A stretch of 64,000 bases of DNA from Undaria pinnatifida (GCA_012845835.1 JABAKD010000011.1:6448381-6512380), one strand, 5' to 3'; positions 44,600-57,660 are shown, numbered from the stretch's first letter. Notes: a model not told the origin generated them from the letters alone. Made by a program: numbers and translations.

Positions 44600-47400
44600 A
44601 GCGGCTATTATTACCTATACGCTTGTATCTAGCCAGTCAAAAAGTTGTCGAGTACGTGCCTGCTCAGAGGGGGCGGTTAGGGGGACGGGGGTGGCATTTC
44701 CCGTGTGATGTTGGAGTTTGTGTCCCGCGTGATGTTGGAGTTGTTGTTTGCGTTTTCTTTTGCGGAACGTGAATTGAAATATAGTTCGAATTTCTGACTG
44801 TTCGATTCAAGCCCGTTTCGTCTTGTTTGGAAGAATGAATTTCATCGCGGTCACTCCCGCTAAAAAAAAGTGCGCAGTCGTTGCTTTGACGTGCAGTGCC
44901 TTGTGCACCTACAACAATCGGTGGTAATAAAAAAGGTGTACAAAGTTGTCGCACCAGAGGCGGAAGAGGAGAAGGAGGTAGGGAGGGGAGAGGTGAATGA
45001 GGGGAAATTGCCGCTCGTGTTTGTGTAAGGCGTGAGTGTTGCACCGTAAGCGCGTCCGTGATGTTGTTGATTGGGAATGTTAACGGTTCAACGCACCAGG
45101 TATTATTGTCTGAGGCGTGATCCGGGTTGTGTCCCGCAAGTCGCGATTTGTGCACTTTCCCCTGTGATTCGCGTTTGTCCCCCAAGTAATATCAGCGTAC
45201 CATCTCCTAAACGTTCCGTTCTCATTCGAGCCCGTTTCGTTTTTTTAGTGAAGCTTTTTGTTGTTGTCACAACTACTCCCGGTGTTACATTTTTGGCGGG
45301 AAGATTGAGGTAAATCGACGCGACAAAGGCCAGTGGGGTGTTAGACTGGCAGTGATCGCACACTGTGCGTGAACCATGTCACCAGTGTAAGTATTCGGTG
45401 ACATACGTTAGAGCGCTGTTGTATATGGTCGAAGCCCTCCGTGGCGTGTCGAGCTGAAGGAAAGATGACCTCCAAAGCCTTCCATGCCAGAGGAGGAGTG
45501 TTTGTTTGTGGCACACGTGTTGCTTCCATTCAAGCCCGTTTATTTTTGCGTTCTTTAGGTTATTGAAACTTTTCCCGGCGGTTATGTTGGTGATTGTTAG
45601 GGACCAGTCAGTATGCTAGCGGAATGGTTTTGTTTAGATATGTTCATAGATTCGTGCGTGAAACCGTCTCACCAGTACCATGATCTGGTGACATGGAGTG
45701 CTAGCATCGCATGGTTGTCCTCGCCCTCGCCATAGTTCGAAAACGTGGTCGTTGTCGGTGCAAGCGCTCGAGTTCGTGGTTGTTGTTGTGTGCTCTACCA
45801 ACCGTGCGGAGGCTGAAGTGCCCCCTCGGACTACCGCTGTTGTTTTTGTGCTACGTATTTTCCTCACTCTGCTCGAGGTCTCTGGGCGCCACACCGATGA
45901 TAAATAGAATTTACCAGCGGACTTCTCCCTTGTAACCTCTCTAGCATCGATTTGTTTGCTGATCCCTCTTGCTATTTTTTCAGAAACGGTGTAGAGCTTT
46001 TTCAAGGTTGGGGTGCCAGACATGGTACAAACACCCGGCGGCGAAAGTCGAATGCAAAATTCGAGGGTTTGACTCGGGAGTTTATGGCAGTTAGGGAGCC
46101 GAAGGTGTTTCGCGCTCGATCGCATAGCGCACCTCGTCGATCGAGATTCCGGGACTAGTCGAACGCCCGGTGGGATTTGGTAAGAAGTGACGAACATGTA
46201 TCGAGCGACAAGCATCCAGTATAGCTCTCCGTGAAGGAGGCGTTCCGTATGCCAAATTAGTGAGTATTGCGACGTATGTGCGCAATAAGAGGGGTTTTCC
46301 CCAAGTGGAAAGTTTAGAAAATATGGCGGGTTTTCCCTACTCAGTCTTCCGTGGTGTCGAAAAAAAATGGTCCACCGTCTAGAGATTGTCGTGTGGCTGG
46401 TGTTCCTTCGCCCATTCGGTCGGAGCGGGGAGGGGGGTGTTACGATAGTGTTATTCTTTGTAACCAGGATCCAAGCGGGGTTTCCACTAAGGCGTTACAG
46501 GTAAGGTAACGGAGGCACTGACGAATCAGTTCCGGAGAAAAAAGCCTTCCTACTTAATACCCAAGCATGGATAATGTAGCCCGCCGCCTGGGCTTGCTTC
46601 CATGTTTTTCACTACTTTTTCCTATGTAGTGTCAGTAGTGATCGTGGAGGTGATGTTTTCGTGGTTCTGATGACGGGGACTGATATCCAATACCAATACC
46701 AGTGTTGCCGTATTGGAGGGTAGTGTGATGCCCGTGGTCAGCGCACGCGATGAGTCTGATCTCGACCTTGTGAGAGATGCACGCGCAGCTAGTTTGCAAG
46801 GCTATGGATATCGCTAGAAGCCTTCTCCCACGTGGCGGACTGAAAGCAAAGGTGGGATGAAGTCTCCACGCTACGGCTTTCCTGAGAGACCAAGCAGGCG
46901 ATCAATTGCACGCCTTTGCAGTAGTGGCAGCATGATAGCCGACATGGAAAAAGGACGGGCCTGTGGTGTAACGTCGAATTGTCAGGACAGGCTCCAGAAG
47001 TAGTAGAGGCAGTGATTCCCACGTTGTGTGAAGTAATGGAACGATATCCCTCCCATAGAAAAGCGGGAGGAGTTGGGGCTAGGGAGGTTAGTTTGTCGTA
47101 GAAACTTCCTCGTTTCGTGCCTCTGTGTGCTTGTACAAACGTCGTGTGCCAGGCGTTCCCCCGTACGAATGGATGGCCACCTTGCTGCGGCGCTCAGCTT
47201 CAAGTTCATTTGCTTGCTCTGCGGCTGCAATGATATACTGCGGCAGATCATAGCCAGATCTGTGGCCCAAGTCCAACCAGGTTAATATAAATACTATTGA
47301 GTATCTCAATCCTCTTCTGTTACGTGGTTATCCTGCGGCGTATTTTCTCGACGCTTTGCGCAAAGACCGGGTTGCCAACAACCCTACCCTTTGATCTCTG
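44600..47400. other. Repeat-derived intergenic DNA
   Basis: Diverged segments recur: ATTC(A/G)AGCCCGTTT at 44806, 45224 and 45530; TCACCAGT...GGTGACATA at 45380 and 45670; GAAGCC(C/T)T(C)...GTGGCG(T/G) near 45435 and 46820. The 193-codon minus-strand frame at 45634-46215 has no motif I know and overlaps these repeats, so I do not call a gene. Confidence 0.4.
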
Positions 47401-47429
47401 CTCCACAGGCCATTTGTTTGCGTTGTTAC

Positions 47430-47759
47430 TGTGACAACATCTGTCTCGGAGAAGCAGAAGGAGCACATACTCCTGGTCTCCAATTCCCGCCCTGCCCACG
47501 CGCTCCTCCCCACACTCGCTTCATTTCGATGCGAAACGCGCTAAATGGCGGCGGGGAACATATCTCGCTCCTCTCTCCCGGCTTTGCGCAACCTTTCCCC
47601 ACCTGCGGCCCCGCCACAAAGGCAACTGGTCCGCCTATGCTGCAGCCGCTCGCAAGTTTGTAGACTACTTCGTGAGTTCGTCGGTTCAGCACACAGCAGT
47701 ACATGCTCGTGTAGGAGTACTGCATGTCATACTGAAGGCCTTCCGATGCGGGGTGTTAA
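47430..47759 (+). CDS. Candidate exon, unknown
   Basis: A plus-strand frame without its own ATG is open for over 100 codons up to a donor-like TTAAG|gtattg at 47760 and contains WSAYAAAARKFVDYFVSSS. A second frame in the same stretch starts ATG 47545 (MAAGNISRSSLPALRNLS, 87 residues). Only one can be real; neither matches a family I know. The donor abuts the miniature repeat element that begins at about 47757. Confidence 0.2.
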
Positions 47760-48100
47760 GGTATTGAAGGGTATATTAATAGTCCGTTTGCCGCTGGCAA
47801 AAGATTAACCAGTCGCCTACCCAAACTAAGCCTTACAATACCTTTCCCCCCTAGACCGGCGGGATAGCAGGTCGGCCGGGTATACGGCCGGACGTGCCAA
47901 TATCCACGCGGTTTTTTTTTCCTGGGGATACCGGGGGAAAAGTATTTTTTCAAGTTCGACATGGGGAGAATCGTGAACAAGTATTGCTGGGTGGAGAAAG
48001 GTGAGATTCGAAGCTCCACGACCCAAAAACCCATGGTTTGCCGACAACGCCATTTTGTTAGGGTATTAGAGGGCATTCTTCACCCGTTTGACCGAACAAC
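47757..48100 (-). mobile_element. Miniature LTR-like element with tRNA-like core, copy B (inverted)
   Basis: Reverse complement of copy A's layout: a CTTAGTTTGGGTAGGCGACT repeat at one end, a shortened GGTCAAACGG...CCCTAACA repeat at the other, and a core with CATGGGTTTTTGGGTCGTGG and the shared CCCATGTCGAACTTGAAAAA. The T-arm stem is decayed here. Confidence 0.55.
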
Positions 48101-50180
48101 ACGGGGTGACCATTCATCCCTCCCTTCCCTCCCCCCCTCCCGTGTTCGCGGAAGGGCCACGAGAAGCGTAAATCGCGACAAACTATATCACCAGAATGAT
48201 AGTCACATCGTGACAAAACGATACCATCAAAAAGGCCAAACCTTATAGCGTGTTGATTGTATGCTTGGATATGATACGGATGTGATGACGGTTGAGTATA
48301 GTAGAGGTTTCCAATGATAGATTGGCTACATGGTAGCGGGATATCTGGATGACGGGATATGTCCCGGGATATTTGGCCGTCACTCCTCCTTCTCTCCTCC
48401 TTGTTCTTCTTCTACCCGTGTGAGCCTTCTTCTCTCCACGTTGCGCCCCGGCATGGAGCCGAGATGATAAAATATGTTCATGCATTTATGTACCTGCTGC
48501 TGACCCACCACCCCACGGCTGCTTGCGCAATGGGTAAGCCCTCTACGCTTCGTAGGGATTAACAAACACGATAATTATTGCGTATCGTACGCGGTACTAT
48601 TCCTGTTCGAAGCAAAAGGGTGTTGCACAAAAAGAGCCCTTATGGTGAAAGGGAGCAAGCTGGGTGTCTCATTTGAACCATGCCTGAGCGGGAGGTCAAA
48701 ATGGGCGTTGTGGACGTGAAAGCTTTGGCAGAGACAGCGGGGAGCTAGCTCTCAGCGGGCCAAGATGCAGGGAGCTGGAAGCGCTGCTCGCAAGAAGGGA
48801 CCAACTCGAGGAATAAATCGAGGGTGGTTTCCGTTATGGTTTCCGGACCATCGACCAGATTTCGACAGGATGGGACGAGTTCTACCGAATCGATGGTCAC
48901 CTTGACGAAAGCAAACTTATCATTTGCGTGCACTCGCAAGTACTCTAGTGTTATAAGAAATATGTGGTGGAAGTATCGGGATGTGTTCTTCTCGTTAAAC
49001 AGAATATCCCACCCTGATCTTGTGCCTGTTATGCCTCCTGCAGTAGTATGAATATGATATTATAGTCTGACACGCTTTGCTTGACACTGATTGATGGTAG
49101 GATTATGTCCAAGCCCCCTTTTGATAGATCGCCCCCCCAACTCCTCCCGCCCTTATCATGCGCGCGTGCAGAGCGCTATGGTATGCGGTATCTATACCCT
49201 ACCAAAAATAATGAGCAGGGGCAATGGGGTAGATTATAAGGCTTACAAGGGCTCCAGGGCAGCACTTCGACTTGTTCGATTCATTAATCGATAGAGAGTT
49301 AAAACCGTTACCCCACAAGCCATAGTCTACGATTGTAGAGTGTAAAGTAATGCCAAGATATCGATAAAGACTATCAGTGGACTAATTACTTCTTCTGCCG
49401 TTTCTTGCGTGAATCCGATTCCGAGCTTCATCATATTTCGATCGGATAAATCCGAGCCCACACGCAGACCGACCCTCTAGTCTGGCCTCGAAGAGACGTT
49501 TCGAGTGCGTTTCTTGATGTTTAGACTAAACGAAGCATCAAGGGCCAGCAAGGGGGTGGCCATGTATGCTGCATGTTCTCCACGTAGCCACCGAGAGGCG
49601 CGCACTGAGCCACACAGCTTCTGCTACATACACCGTGCATGATAGTATGTAGATCCGAGGCTCGCTGACCGACTGTCTTTGTGTGTATAGTCTGATCGTG
49701 GGGGAGACTTGCTGACGGTATTCTAGGCGTGAAACACGGTGCCGATGCCTTCGTCATTCAATTCCTCGAAGACTATTATAATGCTTCTAATTGTTGCTGC
49801 AGATCACTCTTATCTGGTAGATAGAGTATTAGTAGTACGCGATAGCACACTGAGCTAGGAATTTGGCAGTTAAGATTCAGGAGTTAAGGTTCAGGAGTTA
49901 AGGTTCAGGAGCATTTGTACGGTATCTACCGTTGGGGTCTCGGGCTTATCCGCATAGGCTCCATATTGTGTTCTCCAGGGACCCTAGCTAGTAGTACGGA
50001 AGGGAAGGCTGGACTTAACAGACGTAAAAGCTAACAAAAGGGGGTGCTACGTCGCCCTTCGTTACACGTTGGAAGTAGAGCTTTCCCTCCTGATCACAAG
50101 AGTAAACTAATGACATGGCATATTGGAAGATATGCATAAATCAGGCAATGTTGACGAGTTTTAGACGAAAATATATAAAC
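48101..50180. other. Intergenic, nothing firmly recognised
   Basis: Frames at 48745-48939 (minus) and 48824-49051 (plus) overlap each other and match nothing I recognise. GTTAAGGTTCAGGA is repeated in tandem near 49868-49912. Confidence 0.35.
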
Positions 50181-50234
50181 ATATACCTGGTGTATGGCCT
50201 TTACGTCTGATCGCTGGTGGCTCATTGGCCAGGG

Positions 50235-50835
50235 ATCGTACATGAAGTTTCCGTCATCCGGGGACGATAGGGTCCCACCCCAGGATCATAATCCATCCAC
50301 ACATAATATACAACTGCGACAACCCGCGAACGAACACGGATGGATATCACCAGGATTGATATCTCCCCGCACAGTGTGGAAATCCCCAACTCCACCGACC
50401 GGTCGATCTCTAGTTGGCTGAGGGTCGTATATTATAGAGCCAGCTCCACCCGGGAACGACAGGGTCCCATCCCCAGTCCAGAGGTCATTCTATCCTCTAA
50501 AAGTTAGACAAATCGGGGAATAAAACCGAGTTCTCTCGTGGTCGCCACCGCCAATCACGGTGCGGAAGCCCCAATTCCGTTGGCTAAAATCGCTGATTGG
50601 TTCGAGCTCCACAGCGCCGCCCCACCCTAGGAGGACAATAGAGGCTTGCCAACCAATGGGTGGCAGTTCCGTCGCACACGGGGGAGATAGGGCCCCATGC
50701 CCCGTTGATAAATCCTCCGAATCTCTACAGCTCCAACAACGCGGGAACTATGACGATGACCTCTCGAGTCGATACCTCCCCGCACGGCGTGTCAACCCCG
50801 ACCCCATTGGCTTATTCGTGATCGGCTGGTAGGGC
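50235..50835. repeat. Diverged ~190-base direct duplication
   Basis: 50240-50420 and 50655-50835 align through GATAGGGYCCCA, ACAAC(C)CGCG(G)AAC, GATAYCTCCCCGCAC and GTGT(G/C)AA; a partial third copy (GGGTCCCATCCCCAG) is at 50465. No gene seen. Confidence 0.55.
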
Positions 50836-51744
50836 TTGACCCAATATAAGCTCACAGTTAATTCGACCGACTCGTTTCCTCGCATACTTCTCGCACACGG
50901 CAAACATTCGCAACGCGAGCGCGACTCGGCCAGTTATTGTTTGCATGATAGGTCGCACAAAAAATCGATTTTGATATTATATCAGGTTGGCGTCCCTAGC
51001 AAGCACGCTCAAAATGAGGACGGGAAACACTTGTCAACAATAACAGCACCAAACTCAATATAAATGGACGAATTAGAGAGATTTTCTGGTATCCAGGATT
51101 TGGGGGCCTCCGATTATAAGCACAGTTTCACACAAAAATGGGGTGTTCAAAGAAAAACGACATGACAAAAAGTGAAACTAACACAGGCACAACTCGAGCA
51201 TAATAACCGTGGAAAAAAGCCTGAAAGGAGACCAAAATAGTGCGTTATTTGACTCGCATAATGGTCGAATAATGACGGAATACTTGCCTGCACACAATCA
51301 TTCTTTGTCGCTTATGTTGTGACCCCGAAAACATTCGCTGAAGACCAAGGCTACGGTAGGGGGGGTACCCCCATTTTCACTGGTGTGTTTGAGCCACTCG
51401 TACGAGTAGCTCTGTACCCTACGGATGAAGATGGTTGAGGAACTTGGTTTGCCGCAGCTTAGATCACCTTTGCATTGCGGATTGATTTCGTCAATGTAAA
51501 ACATAAAGAAAACGTAGGATTGCATAGGAACAAAGGGGTTACTCGCGCGAGTGACCCCTAGCCACTGAAATAAAAGGCCCAAAAGGGGACCCCCCTACCG
51601 TAGCCTGGGTCTGAAAATCTTGATTTCATTCGCTTATTATGGTCAAAACCTAACTAAGCTCGCTCATATTTTCGCGGGTTTTCTTGCATACTACTCTCGC
51701 GTAGGGCAAAGATTCGTCGTGCGACCGCAATTCTTTTAAAACGC

Positions 51745-51955
51745 TCGACCTCAAGACGAATCTATACCAGTTGGTACCCAGAGCGTCACAGATAAAATGA
51801 TTCGGGACATAGGAGCGGTCAAATCGCCATGTCCTGGCATACTAACAGCCATATATTGCCCACAACAAATAAGAGCAATGAGCGCCTGCTTCGGCTTGTC
51901 ACAGAGTGAACTTGAATCGGAATACCCCCACTGCATCCTGATGTAATCACTTGTC
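51745..51955. repeat. Dispersed repeat, related to 39489-39660
   Basis: Same blocks as the copy in OTU intron 3; it carries GGAGCGGTCAAATCG, which is also in the 19.64-kb copy. Confidence 0.65.
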
Positions 51956-52261
51956 GGTGTAGCTTGTCTGAAAAGCTGTTCTCATACTGTATCAGTTTTT
52001 TTTCTTATCCCTTTTATTTTCCTTGCACAACTCTCGCCCTCCCTCCCAGTAATATAACCAAGATCCGGGGTCACATAGCGGGCCTTCCTGCCCCCTCCCC
52101 ACCACGGTACATGCCTAAACTTTTATCGCGAGAATCCACCATTTTTCTTCCCTCGTCGATTCGCGTCAAATAGTACCTACCCACGCTGCTAGGCGTTCTC
52201 AGCAGTTGATAGTGGGTCCTTTTTCTGCATTTGTGAAAATAGAAAAGTCAATCTCTCACCA

Positions 52262-52335
52262 TGGTGGGAATTGAACTCAAGGACCAACGCCAGTAGTATT
52301 CAAGGGTAACCACTAGACCACCGGGGCGACCGGCT
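52262..52335 (-). other. tRNA-like sequence with A-box and B-box, degraded
   Basis: Minus strand reads CCCCGGTGGTCTAGTGGTTA (an excellent tRNA D-arm/A-box, as in tRNA-Glu) and, at the right distance, GAGTTCAATTCCC (B-box). Acceptor and T stems do not pair properly, so this is a tRNA pseudogene or the head of a tRNA-derived SINE rather than a working tRNA gene. Confidence 0.5.
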
Positions 52336-52419
52336 CTATATAACTCGCTTGAGATGATCAATCAGCAATCAGCAGCAAGGGGCACGTCAAGTAGGAAGCA
52401 ACACAAAATTATTTTATAA

Positions 52420-52523
52420 ATGTATTCATACGACGTCGGCTACGAGTTAGACGAAGTTAGGGTCGATACTCATATTATGCAAGCTGCGTACAATGATATC
52501 GATCGCCCGGCTTCATTTGTCAG
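52420..52523 (+). CDS. Candidate first exon, unknown
   Basis: ATG at 52420 follows a TATAAA-like string and opens 34 codons (MYSYDVGYELDEVRVDTH...) ending in a strong donor CAG|gtacgt. Acidic and Tyr-rich, unlike the flanking repeats. No downstream exon in matching phase is established; the hydrophobic exon at 53.57 kb is a possible partner but its simplest acceptor is in phase 1 rather than 2. Confidence 0.3.
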
Positions 52524-53567
52524 GTACGTGCCAACACGACCGCTTCAGCAACGGAGACAGGCGCCACAGCAACAACAACAAAGCACGCCTTCTACACCGC
52601 TTATACTTCTCCCAAGAGTCTTCGCGGGGAAGAGAACCACCCGCCGATGCGATACCGGGACGAATGCATGCCACCGGTTTGTTCTGTTGATACCGTCTAC
52701 CACTACGTACGACCTTCGCGTGACGCAGCTTAATAACAGAAACGATTTTTCCCCTAGTTGTTTATGTCGAAAAAGTATTCCCTGTTTTTACACACCCTCC
52801 CTATACCTCAAGTCAGACAAAGAGCGTGTGTGTGACATAGCATCATCAGTGTGTGTGCTCTTACGCGTGCCTATGTTACTTGCACGAGTACGAACTATGT
52901 CGATGTGCCCGACCTAGTATAATACCACCCTCGAGGCCGGGGATGCAGCCACTCGTAATAATGCTGATGTGTGGCTTTTTCTGGCGTAGTGATCGTAATC
53001 ACTATTTCCTCGTTTTAGTCATGCGTGCGCTTGCCTCATCTATCCATGTACGTACGTGTCACCGAAATTCAGTAAATGAATGCACTAATATGATACCTAC
53101 CACGGTAACCTGGTGATTTTTTTCTCAGTAGGTATTCTTTGTTTGGGGACAAATTATGACGCCAATTTGGAAATCGTTTAATGCCAAGTTTTATTTTATC
53201 AACCTCTCCATACATCAAGATCCGATTACTAACTGGAGACTACCGTTCAAAATACCAAATTTTGCGCATTTCTCGCTTGTCTCGCTCAACGTCTATCCGC
53301 GTTCACGTCGAGGTGCAGAAGGGGTAAGGCAGGGCGACGGGCGTTGGAGCCGCCCCCCGAAGACGACGCTCGAACGAAGCGATTCGACCGAGAAATTCCA
53401 GTTCCGAGAATCCCACACTGAGGCCGATACCAAAAAAACTCCTGACCAAATCCGTGTCCCCTCAAAAAAATACCAAATCATCATATATATATATATATAT
53501 ATGTGTATACCCACCCACAGGTGCTCAAATATTTCATGCACGTAGTATATGAGCATTTTGAGTACAG

Positions 53568-53800
53568 TCGATACGGGCCAATTTTCCTGGGTTTGTTATG
53601 GAGTTTACCTGATACCGTACTCTATATACGCGTTTTTGTCAAGGTTCCCAAACAGTTTGAAGGATCGTTATTTCTTTATCACAGTAGCTTATCAAGTAGC
53701 AGCATGGACTAACACTTTTGCAGCACTGTGGCACTACGTGTACGCTCTTCCGGGAAGGAGCATGCGGAATAACTTGACCCTCGAAAGAACAACCCCGTGA
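53568..53800 (+). CDS. Candidate terminal exon of a membrane protein
   Basis: After GAGTACAG a frame reads DTGQFSWVCYGVYLIPYSIYAF, then FITVAYQVAAWTNTFAALWHY, ending with TGA at 53798-53800. Two aromatic-rich hydrophobic stretches suggest membrane helices. A second frame through the same DNA (53503-53712) also reads hydrophobic sequence after a CCACAG acceptor, so the true frame is uncertain and a frameshifted pseudogene is possible. Confidence 0.3.
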
Positions 53801-53969
53801 CGTGTAGCGAGGCGTTCGCGCTCTGATGTATCGGCACTCTGAAACAGAAACAAAAACGCGGTTGAATTCGTGCTATACTGTATACCGGCATCAAACAGGT
53901 GCCGAGTCAGCTCCGAAATATAATGACTAATTGCGGCATTTGCGGTGAATCGTGATACATGCGTTAGTT

Positions 53970-54197
53970 CGGGTAGGAGAAACCCGCCCGAGAAAGGTCT
54001 CGACGAGTTCGATGAGTCTGGACCCGAGGGCAACTGGCGTTTTTCGCGAGCTGGTCAGATGCTTGTGGCTTGCTAACCAGAGGCGTCCGGACATTGCGAA
54101 AGCTGTGAGAGCGGTGGCTGGGTACACGAATTGGCCTCGAGGAAAGTACAATGGAAGACTGCAGTTTGCCATTTTTGCTTTCACCGGGATTTTATCA
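53970..54197 (+). pseudogene. Ty1/copia reverse transcriptase/RNase H remnant
   Basis: The frame contains FRELVRCLWLANQRRPDIAK followed by AVRAVAGYTNW, the (Y)R.LVG.L.YL...TRPDI..AV block typical of the end of copia-type reverse transcriptase. Only this block survives; no full pol, protease or integrase is intact nearby. Diverged copies of the DNA just before the block recur at 54565-54690 and 54694-54815. Confidence 0.7.
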
Positions 54198-54564
54198 TGA
54201 ATACTTGATTTTTGAGAGTGTTGAAATATCTCATGATTTAGTACGCTAGGTTTGCTGTTTCTACACTTTGATGATATTTGAGATTTTTTGTTTCCCTTTC
54301 AGCATCTGATCGCTGATGATGGGCGATACGGCGCATACTATGAGCTGGGAGTATGACATTTGTGGGCTTGGGGACGGCAAGGGTCTTGGTAAACTACCCG
54401 GGGCCAGCCCTGCGTAATTAGTCTATGGTTTTCTCAACCCAGCCCAGTAGGGAGATCCCACTGAGCCAAATCGTTTAGTTTATATCCTGCATGGAGGGGT
54501 CACGCCCTCCTGTTACTGCTTGTGCGGGGTAGGATTCACTTGACCACTTATTAGATTCGGGGAG

Positions 54565-54815
54565 GCTCGTTAATCTCGAAAAAGGTCTCAAACTCGACGA
54601 GGTCGATACGTCTGAACCCGAGGGCAACTAACTTTTTGGCGAGCTGATTAGAATTTTGATGTTTCTTGACTTTTGAAAGCGGATGATAATTAAGGCTCGT
54701 TAATTTCGAAAAGGGTCTCAAACTCGACGATACGTCTGAACCCGTGGGCGACTAGCTTTTTCGCGAGCTGGTTGGAATTTTGATGTTTCTTGACCTTTGA
54801 AAGCGGATGAGGATT
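54565..54815. repeat. ~125-base direct repeat derived from the copia fragment
   Basis: GGTCTCAAACTCGACGA, CGTCTGAACCCG(A/T)GGGC and GCGAGCTG(A/G)TT(A/G)GAATTTTG occur twice and resemble 53990-54065 just upstream of the copia block. Confidence 0.65.
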
Positions 54816-56103
54816 CTGCATATATTAGCTAGATTTTGGTACTTTTAAGAGTGCGTGGTATTTTGGGAGGCGAGTAACTGTTTCTTGATGTTTAAAGTGA
54901 TATTTTTTCACGATTGCGTTTTGTCTAGTGTGGCGTTATTTTGCTCTGGATTTGAGCATTTGGAATCTAAACGGATTTTTGGTATGTACCCAGCCGGGAG
55001 GCACTTATCTAATTCGAAAACGAGTTTTGAGACTGCTGTTCGATCACACTTGTTGGCAGCCCTATGATATGGAGCTGATACACCGTTTTATAAGGAACGC
55101 TGAGTGCTGATTATAGGGACGATGTTTGAGTTTTCGGATTTTGGAAGTTGGATTTCAGAAGTGAGTTTTCGGTCTACGGATTTCAGATTTGAGATTTTTG
55201 TTTTTGTACTTAGGATTCGACAACTTATATCTTAGGTTCGCGAAGATTGATGTTGGATACTATCCCTGATATGTGTCTCTAGATTTATGGAGTGCTTTTC
55301 AAGGACTATGGTGCTACAATATTTTTTTCTTGTCCCAGAGGTACTGGGAGGATATTGATTGACCGAATTTTTCATTGAATCGTTTTACCCTGAGGATATT
55401 ATAATAGTATAGCATTATGCCGTATAATTTACGAAGCAGGGAGGCTGTTGATTGTATCGGGTACCTTGTGGGTGTTATAGTAGTAGTCATGCCTACCGTA
55501 TCATTCCCCATAGTAGCCACATTAAACGTCGACTGACGAGCGAGATACATTACATGCAATTGCTGGCGCACGCCAAGGTCGGGGAGGCGTCATGTGGAAT
55601 GCCCAAAGACGCAAACGAAAAACAAACACATACAACGCGAAACCATCTCGAGAACGTTGATCGACGCCTCGACCCCATTTGGTTGAAATCAATGTATGCA
55701 ACTAAAGCTCGAACTGAGTTTTTTTTCTTTTTGAACACATGATTTGAATATAATATCCAGCAATTGCTTTTGTCATTAAGCAACCCATTGAACGACATAA
55801 CAGGTTCTGTCCGGGACGAACCACACGAAAATCTAACGTTTCCCTGTTGCCCCTTGTGTCCTGTTTGGCAACATAGCTCGTGGCCACACCCAAAATAGAC
55901 TTAACAATTCCCTCGCGCTTTTTTTTTTTGTATTTCTCTCGCGGTCCTTGCCTTGGGTTTCGTGTATGCTCCCTGTCTCCTTGTCGTGCAGCACTGGCTT
56001 GACCACACGATAGTCGCTTCTAGACGACGAGGATTCCGCGTTCGATTGCAAGTGTAAACACGCGCCCAAGTCGTTCTCCAATCCGACGGGACGAGCTTCG
56101 ACC

Positions 56104-56312
56104 CAAATATCAAGGGCGCTACTCCTGTGGTGTTCGGCGAGGGAGGGGTTGTTAATACTTGTCGACATCGTATGACTAAATACGGGGTGCTGGTCAAAAA
56201 CAACGCGGTAATGATCCCCACTTTGGCAGAGGATGGCGCAGCAAATGATGCAGTGCTTGCGGTGCAGATTGGTAACACTGGGGCGTTCGCCGTGCGCAAC
56301 GACTGGCATTGA
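56104..56312 (+). CDS. Candidate coding fragment, unknown
   Basis: The frame reads SDGTSFDPNIKGATPVVFGE upstream and GVLVKNNAVMIPTLAEDG, AVLAVQIGNTGAFAVRNDWH to a stop at 56310-56312. Composition is protein-like with regular hydrophobic spacing. It may be a mobile-element remnant given its position in a repeat-rich stretch; no motif is decisive. Confidence 0.25.
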
Positions 56313-57309
56313 TCAATTCCGGGGTGGTTGGGTACACGTCCAGACGAGAGGTGTGGAGGCAGAGGTTGGGTCCGAGGCGCCGGTGTCACGCCTTCGGAGG
56401 AGCACCCCCATCAACGCCCACTTCCTATTCAAGGTAGAGATCGTGCTAATGTGAACTGTTGTTGAGGTACAAGAAAAAACTATTCTCGAGTGTGCATGAG
56501 TATCGGCTGTCTGCCAGTGGTGGCGTGAGCGAAGAGATTTACATAGTCAAGTACTTTTTCCTTCTTGCGACGACGGAGGGTCCACACGAACCCATCCTCC
56601 CGTGTGACCCCACGCCCGACCCGTCGTAGCCGGGACGGATACCACGTATGCTAGCATGCTGAATTGTGGAGTCGTTGTGCACCCAAGCTTTGAAGCCATC
56701 TTCCATGGTCATCATTAACCTGTTGGGCGTACTTCTGTGTAACGGCGGAAAAGCAGTTGATACAGTAATGTGGCTCTTCCTGGCGAAAATCGTTGACTGT
56801 CTACAACACGTCGCTCTACGTATTGTTTATCTAGAACGCATCGCAAAAATTGATTCCACAACACCCGATTGTGCGTGCGCTGTTTGTAGCCCGCACATCA
56901 ACGTAATACTCGTTACTTTACTCTGTGGTTTGGCAGGAAAAGAGCCGTTGTTCGACTTGTGGCGTCTGGGGTACCACCTCCGTACACTAATGATAAGCCT
57001 TTACGGGTCAACATACACACGCATCCGTATACAACGGCAGCTTGCGCTGCCGGGGTTGTAACGAAGACCACTGATAGGGAAAGCTTACGCTATACCTACA
57101 ATGGGACCCGAAGGGTGCGCCAGCTAGCGTTGGGCTGCGAAAGCAACTGAGTTAAATCGACACACGACGCGTATGAAAATACGTGGAAGTGTGGTGAGCT
57201 AAAGCTTTATTTTTCCCCATCCGCCGGAGGATAAAAAAAAATAAAATAAAATAATGACACACCGGCACTTGGCTTGGCACCTACGAAATGGGCTTGGTTG
57301 CGTGTCCTC

Positions 57310-57660
57310 GACTGTTGTTTGTTCGCACGGGGGGTGGTGGAGGGCCATGCAACACTTGGCATTGCCTTGATTCTTAACGTACGCACCTATGTGTCCGATA
57401 TCGAAACTGAAACACGAGCGAGCGCCATCACAGTGCATCTAACACACCTCTCCTTATTCAGAGAACACCAAAAACGAACGACGGGTTGATATTTTTCCGA
57501 GACCGACTGAGAAAGCGAACTGAACTCCAACACTTGGCATTTTTTCCTTCGTCCTGCAACACATGGCATTGCCCTGATTGTTATACGTGTTGTTATGCGT
57601 CGGATATCGAAACACGAGCGAGCGACATCACATTGTCGTACATAATAAGGATGGTACCAC
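57310..57660. repeat. ~225-base tandem duplication
   Basis: CAACAC(T/A)TGGCATTGCC(T/C)TGATT and TCGAAACACGAGCGAGCG(C/A)CATCACA occur at 57346-57430 and 57556-57633. Confidence 0.75.

Noticed and set aside
45634-46215. 193-codon minus-strand frame as a gene
   Set aside because: No recognised motif, competing frames on the other strand, and it overlaps diverged repeats.
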